Assembly (NCBI GenBank): GCA_945875225.1
Contig: CAMCJY010000057.1
Coordinates: 1 to 9,317, forward strand
Source: Comamonas sp. lk
GTDB taxonomy: Bacteria > Pseudomonadota > Gammaproteobacteria > Burkholderiales > Burkholderiaceae_C
Direction: 5' to 3'
DNA length: 9,317 nucleotides
The notes under the pieces are model-generated. The model saw only the letters and a list, made by a program, of their open reading frames with translations. It had not been told where the DNA came from and ran no database searches. Of the stretch, positions 1 through 5,512 are shown piece by piece. A program made the position numbers and the translations under genes. Numbering within the stretch: position 1 is the first letter of the stretch; every line of letters starts with the position of its first letter.

Positions 1-474
1 TTTGTTGTGCTTGGTTTTGTGCCAAGGGTCTGGAAAGAAAATGTGGATGCCGCCCAGGCTGGCCAGTGGCAACATCTGGTCGATCACTTGTACCGCGTCA
101 TGCGCGCAACTACGGATATTGCCCAGGCCGTTTTCCCCAATGCGCTTGAGCAAGGCGCCCACGCCGGCCTGGTGGACCTCGCAGCATAAAAAATCGATGC
201 TTGGCAAGGTAGCGGCAATCTGGGCCGTAGCCTCGCCCATGCCAAAGCCGATTTCCAGCACCACGGGCCGGGTGCTGCCCGGTGCCTGGCTGCTGCCAAA
301 TGCCTCGGGCCAGGCGATAAGTGCCGGGCGGTAAGGCAGCAAAAATTGCGGCCCCAGCGTCTCAACCGCTTTGGCCTGGCCATGGGTTACCCGGCCTGCG
401 CGCAAAACATAGCTTTTGACGGTGCGCATAAACACCGTTGGGGCGTCAGGCTCGGGAGAATGATGGTTGTGCAT
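1..474 (-). CDS. trmB: tRNA (guanine-N7-)-methyltransferase, 3' part cut off by the window edge
   Basis: This gene encodes the class I SAM-dependent enzyme that methylates N7 of G46 in the variable loop of tRNAs in the cytoplasm. The first 158 codons are present and the frame runs off the left edge without a stop. Visible motifs are the SAM loop LEIGFGMGE (residues 73-81), an acidic residue after the second strand at CCEVH (E99), D126 in the CAHDAV stretch, and the family hallmark FFPDPWHKTKHNK (146-158). E74, E99, D126 and D149 keep the same spacing as the ligand and catalytic acids of E. coli TrmB (69, 94, 121, 144, from memory). The ATG at 474 puts the conserved KSYVLRAGR segment at the expected distance from the N terminus, but no clear Shine-Dalgarno precedes it. 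It lies 57 bp after gluQ on the same strand, so cotranscription is likely. Confidence 0.95.
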   Translation of the reverse strand, partial: MHNHHSPEPDAPTVFMRTVKSYVLRAGRVTHGQAKAVETLGPQFLLPYRPALIAWPEAFGSSQAPGSTRPVVLEIGFGMGEATAQIAATLPSIDFLCCEVHQAGVGALLKRIGENGLGNIRSCAHDAVQVIDQMLPLASLGGIHIFFPDPWHKTKHNK

Positions 475-531
475 GGTTGGGTGATGCGCGGGGCACACTG
501 GGGGCCGCTTGCTGGCCTGAAGCGCGCAATT

Positions 532-1443
532 TTAGGTGGCCTGGACTTGACGCTGGGGTCGCATCCAAGCGTACGCCCAAGCCGCCGTCCAAATAGCCAA
601 AGCTTGTTCCACTTTGCCCGATTGCGCGGGCAGGCCCAGGGTGGTGGCGGCCTGGTTCAAAGCGTGCAGGGGCTCGCTGGTGTCGATGGCTTGCGCGCCG
701 TTCTGCTTAGAAAGTTTTTCGCCGTTGGCACCCAGTACCAAAGGGGTATGCAGGTAGTGGGGTATGGGCTGTTGCAGGCATTGTTGGAGCCAGATTTGGC
801 GGGCGGTGTTGTCCAAAAGATCCGCGCCGCGTACCACATGGCTAATGCCTTGGTCTGCATCATCGACCACCACCGCCAGCTGGTAGGCAAAGCAGTCATC
901 GGCGCGCAAGAGTACGAAGTCGCCCACTGCAGCCTCGACATCCTGTTCTTGCGGGCCGGCAACCCGGTCGCTCCAGCCCGTGTGTGCGCCCTGCGTACGT
1001 AAGCGCCAGGCCCGAGCGGCTTTGCCATGCAGGCCGGTGCGGCAGGTGCCGGGGTAGCGCAGTTCGGCGTGGCGCTGGCGCGGCACATCGGCGGTGGTGG
1101 CGTTTTCTATGTCTTTGCGTGAGCAGGCGCATGGGTAAGCGAAAGCGCCTGCCACCAAGCGGTCTAATGCGGCCCGGTACAGCGGCGTGCGTGCGCTTTG
1201 CCAGGTCGGTGGCGCATCGGCATGCAGGCCGCAGGCGGCCAACTGCGCCAGGATCAGGCGGTCGGCGCCGGGCACGGTGCGTTGGCTATCGACGTCTTCT
1301 ATGCGCACCAGCCATTGGCCACGGTGCGCGCGGGCATCGAGCCAACTGGCCAGGGCGGCGACCAAGGAGCCTGCATGCAGCGGGCCGGTGGGCGAGGGCG
1401 CAAAGCGGCCGCGGTACGGCAAAAATGGTTCAGCCGATTGCAA
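532..1443 (-). CDS. gluQ: Glutamyl-Q tRNA(Asp) synthetase
   Basis: GluQ is a truncated glutamyl-tRNA synthetase paralogue that activates glutamate and attaches it to queuosine at position 34 of tRNA(Asp), with no anticodon-binding domain. The protein of about 303 residues has the usual family length. It shows RFAPSPTGPLHAGS (13-26, HIGH-like), the RIEDVD segment (47-52), the probable zinc ligands C105-x-C107 with Y130 and C134, and KLSKQN (243-248, KMSKS-like). No plausible ATG lies near the N terminus. TTG at 1443 is preferred because a weak GGAA lies 7 bases upstream; TTG at 1422 is the alternative and would remove 7 residues. With the 1443 start the gene overlaps the end of the upstream oxidoreductase gene by 14 bases, suggesting translational coupling. 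The identity is very firm and only the start is uncertain. Confidence 0.95.
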   Translation of the reverse strand: MQSAEPFLPYRGRFAPSPTGPLHAGSLVAALASWLDARAHRGQWLVRIEDVDSQRTVPGADRLILAQLAACGLHADAPPTWQSARTPLYRAALDRLVAGAFAYPCACSRKDIENATTADVPRQRHAELRYPGTCRTGLHGKAARAWRLRTQGAHTGWSDRVAGPQEQDVEAAVGDFVLLRADDCFAYQLAVVVDDADQGISHVVRGADLLDNTARQIWLQQCLQQPIPHYLHTPLVLGANGEKLSKQNGAQAIDTSEPLHALNQAATTLGLPAQSGKVEQALAIWTAAWAYAWMRPQRQVQAT

Positions 1444-2479
1444 GCGCCAGTTCCAAGCCCGACACGAATGCGTTCTCCACCCGGTGGCCCAGGCACCAGT
1501 CGCCGCACAAGCCGATGCCGGACTTGGCGTCCCACATATGGCTCTGGCCCAAGGCCTGATCGGTTTTGGCGTACAGCCAGCGGTGCGCTTGCACATAGGC
1601 CGGTTGGGCGCGGATGCCGGTGACCTCGGCAAAGGCTTTGAGCAGTTTGCCTTCCACGCGCGGCACATCGTCGTGGATATGTTCCTGCGACCAGGCGGCA
1701 CTGGCCTGTACCGTCCAGCGTTCCACAATACCGCGCCCCGGCTTGCTCGATTCGCGGCTGAGCCAGGCGATGCGATGGTGCGTGCTGCGCGCAGCGTTCC
1801 ATTGCGGGCCCAGCGTGGTCAGGCCCGGTTGTACCGCCTGCGGGAAGGCCAGCATTAGGGTCCAGCAAGGCTGAACGCTGACGCCCTCCAGCGCTTGCGA
1901 CATCGCTGCGCCGCCGCTGGTCTTGGCGGGCAGGGTACGCAGCAAGGCCGCTGCCTGCGGATGTGGGATGGCTAGCAGCACATGGTCAAAGCCGCCATGC
2001 ACCCCGCTGCTGTCGTCGCTGCCACGGGTGCGCAATTGCCACTGGCTCTTGTGCAGCGCATCGGTCTCGATCGCCATCACGCAGGTCTCTAGCTGGATGT
2101 GCTCGGCTACGGGCGCTGCCCAAGCTACGGCCAGATCGCGCATGCCCGGCCCCGGCACCCAATGGGGCTCGCGGGCGGGCAGGCCGGCTGCAGCGACGCG
2201 GCCGTGCTGGTCCAGCACCTGCACCATGGTCACGCTCCAGGGGCGGCACACGCCGGGGGAAGTTTCTAAGGCCAGGGCAAAGCGCGGATCGCGCACCGTG
2301 AAATACTGAGCGCCATGGTCAAAAGTGCCAAAGGGGCTGCGCCGCGTCGACATGCGCCCGCCCACGCCTTTGCTTTTTTCAAATAGGGTGACGCGGTGAC
2401 CGGCCTGCACCAGCGTGCGTGCGCAGCTGATAGCGGCCAGTCCAGCACCGACGATGGCAATTTTTTTTGGGCTTTGCAT
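1430..2479 (-). CDS. Renalase-like FAD-dependent oxidoreductase
   Basis: This is a 349-residue flavoprotein of the renalase / amine-oxidase-like NAD(P)-binding Rossmann family. The N terminus has the dinucleotide fold IAIVGAGLAA (7-16), with Ala in place of the third Gly of GxGxxG. E34 lies at the end of the second strand (LFEK) as a likely ribose ligand, followed by GVGGRMSTRR (38-47) and FDHGAQYFT (53-61). The C terminus has the FAD-closing motif CGDWCLGHRVENAF, typical of this family. Some bacterial renalases oxidise misreduced isomers of NAD(P)H; whether this one does is unknown. ATG 2479 is chosen because AAGGAG lies 8 bases upstream; an in-frame ATG at 2524 would add 15 atypical residues. 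There is no signal peptide, so it should be cytoplasmic. It is the first gene of the run leading into gluQ and trmB. Confidence 0.88.
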   Translation of the reverse strand: MQSPKKIAIVGAGLAAISCARTLVQAGHRVTLFEKSKGVGGRMSTRRSPFGTFDHGAQYFTVRDPRFALALETSPGVCRPWSVTMVQVLDQHGRVAAAGLPAREPHWVPGPGMRDLAVAWAAPVAEHIQLETCVMAIETDALHKSQWQLRTRGSDDSSGVHGGFDHVLLAIPHPQAAALLRTLPAKTSGGAAMSQALEGVSVQPCWTLMLAFPQAVQPGLTTLGPQWNAARSTHHRIAWLSRESSKPGRGIVERWTVQASAAWSQEHIHDDVPRVEGKLLKAFAEVTGIRAQPAYVQAHRWLYAKTDQALGQSHMWDAKSGIGLCGDWCLGHRVENAFVSGLELALAIG

Positions 2480-2598
2480 GCGTGGTTCTCCTTGGCGTTT
2501 TTCACTCTCGCCGTAGTTCGGCATGCGGCCTACTGTACACCCGCGATCGCTTGCCTGGCTTGGCTAGTCTATTGAATGCACAATGATTTGACCCTGCG
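2480..2598. other. Spacer between the LysR gene and the oxidoreductase gene
   Basis: This 119-bp gap lies between the LysR stop and the oxidoreductase start on the minus strand. It holds the AAGGAG ribosome binding site (2488-2493) for the oxidoreductase and an 8-bp GCGATCGC palindrome at 2543-2550. I see no convincing hairpin-plus-T terminator and no clear -35/-10 pair. Whether the oxidoreductase run is read through from the LysR gene or has its own promoter cannot be decided here. Confidence 0.4.
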
Positions 2599-3543
2599 CT
2601 ACTGCGCGCCACCTTGTGAAGCCAACAATGCCTTACGCGTCGCATCACTTTCCAATTGGTCCAGCCACCATTGCAAGGCGCGGCCCGGGGGCGCCGCTTT
2701 GGTACTGCGCCAGGCGTAGTGGATATGCGCCTGGCGCACAGCCTGCTCTGTGCGTTTGGCGACGAGCCGCCCGCTGGCCAAGTGAGGTGCGGCCATGGGC
2801 AGTGGTAAGTTGCCGCTGCCCATACCACGCAACTGTGCATCGAGCTTGGCATTCATGCTGCCGACCGTGAAAACTTCTTGGCCCTGAAACAGACCAAAAC
2901 TCATGCCGCTGCCCCGCTGCACCGAATCGGCCACTGCCACAGCGCGGTGCCGCTGCATCATCGCACTGCTTAAAGGCTCGGGCGCTGCAGCCAGCGGATG
3001 CCCCGGTGCTACCGCAAACACGAAGGGAACCGAACCCAAGGCTTTGATGTGAATGCCGGTCTGCCCTTGCACATCGGGCCCCACGCCGATGGCCAGATCG
3101 GCTTGGCCGGCAATCAAGCAGCCCATGGTGCCGGATAAGGCTTCGTCGCGCAGGCGCAGGCGGGTCGGTGGTGACAGGCTAAAAAAGTGTTCGCATAAGT
3201 CCATGATGGTGGAGCGCACGATGATGGTGTCTAGCGCGATCGTGAGTTGCGACTCCCAGCCAGTGGCCACGCGCTTGACCCGGTTGGCCACCGCGTCGAT
3301 GTCCTCTAGCAAGCGCGCGCCTTCGCGCAGCAACTCGGTGCCGGCCGGGGTGAGCTTGGCCTGGCGCGAATTGCGGTCGTACAAGAGCACGTCCAGTGCT
3401 TCTTCAATCTGGCGTACCCGGTAGGTGAGTGTGCTGGGCACTAGTTTGAGGGCGCGTGCCGCAGCGGCAAAGCTGCCCTGCTCGGCGATGGTTTGCAGCA
3501 TGGACAGGGTGTCGGGAGTGAGGTAATCGCGAGCAGATTGCAT
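2599..3543 (-). CDS. LysR-family transcriptional regulator
   Basis: This is a 314-residue DNA-binding regulator of normal LysR length. Residues about 8-68 form the winged helix-turn-helix, with the signature TIAEQGSFAAAARALKL followed by PSTLTYRVRQIEEAL as recognition helix and linker, and LTPAG (64-68) closing the domain. The rest (about 90-300) is the periplasmic-binding-protein-like effector domain, including the DLAIGV strand and the FVFAVAPGHPL segment common in this family. ATG 3543 is preceded by AAAGG with an 8-base spacer. The gene is divergent from the pirin gene across 87 bp, the classic arrangement in which a LysR protein represses itself and activates its neighbour. The ligand cannot be read from the sequence. 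Control of pirin, doxX and flavodoxin is inferred from this layout. Confidence 0.93.
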   Translation of the reverse strand: MQSARDYLTPDTLSMLQTIAEQGSFAAAARALKLVPSTLTYRVRQIEEALDVLLYDRNSRQAKLTPAGTELLREGARLLEDIDAVANRVKRVATGWESQLTIALDTIIVRSTIMDLCEHFFSLSPPTRLRLRDEALSGTMGCLIAGQADLAIGVGPDVQGQTGIHIKALGSVPFVFAVAPGHPLAAAPEPLSSAMMQRHRAVAVADSVQRGSGMSFGLFQGQEVFTVGSMNAKLDAQLRGMGSGNLPLPMAAPHLASGRLVAKRTEQAVRQAHIHYAWRSTKAAPPGRALQWWLDQLESDATRKALLASQGGAQ

Positions 3544-3559
3544 CTGAAATGCCTTTAGG

Positions 3560-3574
3560 TTCGAAATATTTGAA
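3560..3574. promoter_or_regulatory. Candidate LysR operator (T-N11-A dyad)
   Basis: In the divergent LysR/pirin gap lies the imperfect dyad TTCGAAATATTTGAA (TTC-N-AA-N3-TT-N-GAA). It contains T3561-N11-A3573, the pattern known for LysR-type binding sites. Directly beside it is a perfect odd dyad, TGATG-C-CATCA (3575-3585), which might be the second half-site region. No strong -35/-10 pair is seen on either strand, as is common for activator-dependent promoters. Operator function is inferred. Confidence 0.5.
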
Positions 3575-3630
3575 TGATGCCATCAATTTCCTTGGCTTAG
3601 AAGGTCCGTGCTTTCCCTTAGGATCCAGCC

Positions 3631-4332
3631 ATGATGTATTTACGCAAATCCGCTGACCGGGGCTATGCCGACCATGGTTGGCTCAAGTCCTCCCATAGTT
3701 TTTCATTTGCGGGTTATTACGACCCCGCTTTCATGGGCTGGGGCAATTTGCGGGTGGTCAATGAAGACCGGATCGCGCCGGGTACTGGTTTTGGCACGCA
3801 CGGGCACCGCGATATGGAAATCATCAGCTATGTGCTGGCCGGGAATCTGGCGCACAAGGACAACATGGGCAATGTCAAAGGCATACCGCCAGGCGATGTG
3901 CAACGCATGAGCGCGGGCACTGGCGTCCAGCACAGCGAGTTCAACCACGCGCCTAATGCGACCACGCATTTCCTGCAAATCTGGATCGAGCCCGATGTGC
4001 GTGGCATCGCACCGTCTTACGAGCAAAAAACCTTTTCTTCCGCCGAAAAAGACGGCGTGCTGCGATTGGTAGCCGCACCGGGCGGTGCGCAGGGCGCGGT
4101 GCAAATCCATGCGGATGCGCGCATGTATGTCGCCTGCTTTACCGGAAGTCAAAGTGCCACTTTGGAATTAGACCCTGCCCGCAAAGCCTACGTGCAAGTG
4201 CTGCGCGGTGCTCTATACGCCAGCGGTCAGGCATTGGGGCAAGGCGATGCGCTGCTCCTGCAGGGCGAAAACCGCTTGGTTTTAGACCAGGCCCAAGCCG
4301 CCGAAGTGCTGGTATTTGACCTCGCGCCTTAA
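3631..4332 (+). CDS. Pirin family protein (YhhW-like bicupin)
   Basis: The 233-residue protein has the length and layout of the bacterial pirin / YhhW group, a double cupin. The N-terminal cupin carries the full metal site at H57 and H59 (THGHRDME) and H101 and E103 (VQHSEFNH), the same positions as the iron ligands I recall for E. coli YhhW. The opening DHGWLKSSHSFSFAGYYDP is the family's conserved start. YhhW has quercetin 2,3-dioxygenase activity in vitro, but natural substrates of bacterial pirins are mostly unknown and some act as redox-sensing partners of other proteins. ATG 3631 has AGGA 7 bases upstream, and the next codon is also ATG. It is the first gene of a three-gene plus-strand unit, 26 bp before doxX, and divergent from the LysR gene. 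It should be cytoplasmic, as no signal peptide is seen. Confidence 0.94.
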   Translation: MMYLRKSADRGYADHGWLKSSHSFSFAGYYDPAFMGWGNLRVVNEDRIAPGTGFGTHGHRDMEIISYVLAGNLAHKDNMGNVKGIPPGDVQRMSAGTGVQHSEFNHAPNATTHFLQIWIEPDVRGIAPSYEQKTFSSAEKDGVLRLVAAPGGAQGAVQIHADARMYVACFTGSQSATLELDPARKAYVQVLRGALYASGQALGQGDALLLQGENRLVLDQAQAAEVLVFDLAP

Positions 4333-4358
4333 GATTTTTTCACTAGGAGTTTTTATAA

Positions 4359-4769
4359 ATGACAGATCGTTTCCAAAATGTGTTTGCCCTGCTGGCCCGT
4401 GTGCTCTTGGCGGCCTTGTTTCTGCCAGCGGGCATCAGCAAGATTGCAGGATTTGCGGGTACTACAGCCTATATTGCCTCGGTCGGATTGCCGTTGCCTG
4501 AACTGGGCGCGGTGATTGCTGTCGTGGTCGAAGTCGGAGGCGGCCTCGCCTTGCTGGCCGGCTACCAAACGCGCTTGGTCGCTCTGCTCATGGCCATTTT
4601 TACCGTGGTAGCTGGCGTGGTTTTCCATGCCTTTTGGCATGCTGCACCCGAGCAATTAATGGTGGAACAAATCATGTTCATGAAGAATATCGCCATTGCC
4701 GGTGGCTTCCTGGCCTTGACCGCTTTCGGTGCTGGCGCACTCAGCCTGGATGCGCGTCGCCCAAAGTGA
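4359..4769 (+). CDS. DoxX family inner-membrane protein
   Basis: The 136-residue protein has four hydrophobic segments at about 8-29, 47-68, 72-93 and 107-128, the usual DoxX / YqjF-like four-helix layout. Typical features are ARVLLAALFLPAGISKIAGF at the start, GLPLPE before helix 2 with an acidic residue inside it (E58), and GYQTRL between helices 2 and 3. DoxX proteins are inner-membrane proteins whose molecular role is poorly defined; some relatives are linked to thiosulfate:quinone oxidation or to redox stress complexes. AGGAG sits 9 bases before ATG 4359. The gene follows pirin by 26 bp and is almost certainly cotranscribed with it. A role in quinone or electrophile stress is inferred from its neighbours. 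Confidence 0.92.
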   Translation: MTDRFQNVFALLARVLLAALFLPAGISKIAGFAGTTAYIASVGLPLPELGAVIAVVVEVGGGLALLAGYQTRLVALLMAIFTVVAGVVFHAFWHAAPEQLMVEQIMFMKNIAIAGGFLALTAFGAGALSLDARRPK

Positions 4770-4887
4770 GTGCTGCGCGCACGGCGCTTAGTTTCGCCTG
4801 ATTTTTGTTAGTGCAGCGCGCCAGGCGTATGGGCTCACACTTCGTGTTTTTCGGCCCTGGTATTTTTATTTTTTGGAAACTTTTTCT
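4770..4887 (+). other. doxX-flavodoxin spacer with weak hairpin and T-rich leader
   Basis: This 118-bp gap has a weak candidate promoter, TTGTTA (4805-4810), 17-base spacer, TATGGG (4828-4833). After it comes a small hairpin, ACAC-TTC-GTGT (4837-4847), followed by four T and flanked by GGGC/GCCC (4831-4834, 4854-4857). A T-rich stretch then runs to the start codon, with GGAAA at 4875-4879 as the ribosome binding site. It could allow partial termination or a separate promoter for the flavodoxin gene, but neither signal is strong. Confidence 0.3.
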
Positions 4888-5421
4888 ATGACATCGACAG
4901 TTGTGATTTACCACTCCGGCTACGGCCACACCCAACGCCTGGCCCAGCAAGTGGCCGAGGGCGCAGACGCCGAGCTCATCGCCATCGACGCCGAAGGCAA
5001 TGTCACCGAAGCGCAATGGGCTGCACTCGACGCGGCAGACGCCATCATCATGGGCTCGCCCACCTATCTGGGCTCGGTGTCCTGGCAGTTCAAAAAATTT
5101 GCCGATGCCTCATCCAAACGCTGGTTTGCCAGTACCTGGAAAGACAAGGTCGCCGGTGGCTTTACCTGCTCGGGCTACCCGAGTGGTGACAAGCTCTCCA
5201 CCTTACAAAGCATGCTGACGCTGGCCATGCAACACGGCATGGTCTGGGCGGGCTTGAACATCATGGGCAACGAGACTATGAACCGCTTGGGTTCGAGCAT
5301 CGGCGTGATGGCACATGCCGGCAACACCACACCGGCCGATGCCATGCACCAGGGTGACTTGGATACCGCCAAAGCCTATGGTGCACGGGTGGCGCAGGTG
5401 GCGGCGAAGCTGCGGGCTTAA
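4888..5421 (+). CDS. WrbA-like flavodoxin family NAD(P)H oxidoreductase
   Basis: This 177-residue protein has a flavodoxin fold. The FMN phosphate loop is HSGYGHT (9-15), comparable to the YSxYGH motif of WrbA. GSPTYLGSVSWQFKKFAD (56-73) matches the WrbA G-T/S-P-T loop that stacks on the flavin, and KDKVAGGFTCSG is the following core strand. WrbA-type enzymes carry out two-electron reduction of quinones with NAD(P)H, avoiding semiquinones. At 177 residues it is shorter than E. coli WrbA (198, from memory), so a general flavodoxin-family name is safer than wrbA. ATG 4888 is preferred, with GGAAA about 8 bases upstream; an in-frame TTG at 4873 would overlap that site. It is the last gene of the pirin-DoxX unit and is followed by a strong terminator. 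Confidence 0.88.
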   Translation: MTSTVVIYHSGYGHTQRLAQQVAEGADAELIAIDAEGNVTEAQWAALDAADAIIMGSPTYLGSVSWQFKKFADASSKRWFASTWKDKVAGGFTCSGYPSGDKLSTLQSMLTLAMQHGMVWAGLNIMGNETMNRLGSSIGVMAHAGNTTPADAMHQGDLDTAKAYGARVAQVAAKLRA

Positions 5422-5463
5422 GCTCGATTTGCGGGCCTGGTGTCTGCGCAGCGCCCTCCAATT

Positions 5464-5505
5464 GCGGCGTGGGTGACAATCCAAGTTCACCCACGCCGCT
5501 TTTTA
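5464..5505 (+). terminator. Strong intrinsic terminator after the flavodoxin gene
   Basis: A 13-bp perfect stem pairs GCGGCGTGGGTGA (5464-5476) with TCACCCACGCCGC (5487-5499) around a 10-base loop, followed directly by TTTTTATTT (5500-5508). It lies 42 bp after the flavodoxin stop. The left flank has no run of A, so termination should work only on the plus strand. The next gene's ATG is only eight bases beyond the T-run. Confidence 0.93.
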
Positions 5506-5512
5506 TTTCCTG

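Noticed and set aside
346..1002. Plus-strand open frame of 218 codons over gluQ and the start of trmB
   Set aside because: Antisense shadow of gluQ and trmB in GC-rich DNA; the translation matches no known family.
1444..1728. Extension of gluQ upstream to ATG 1728
   Set aside because: The extra 95 residues are the oxidoreductase gene read in another frame. GluQ proteins start only a few residues before GRFAPSP.
1187..1858. Plus-strand open frame of 223 codons across the oxidoreductase/gluQ junction
   Set aside because: Antisense shadow of two recognised genes, with no domain and no ribosome binding site.
4795..4826. CGCCTG ... CAGGCG inverted repeat after doxX as a terminator
   Set aside because: Six-bp stem with a loop over 20 bases and no T-run after it; too weak to call.
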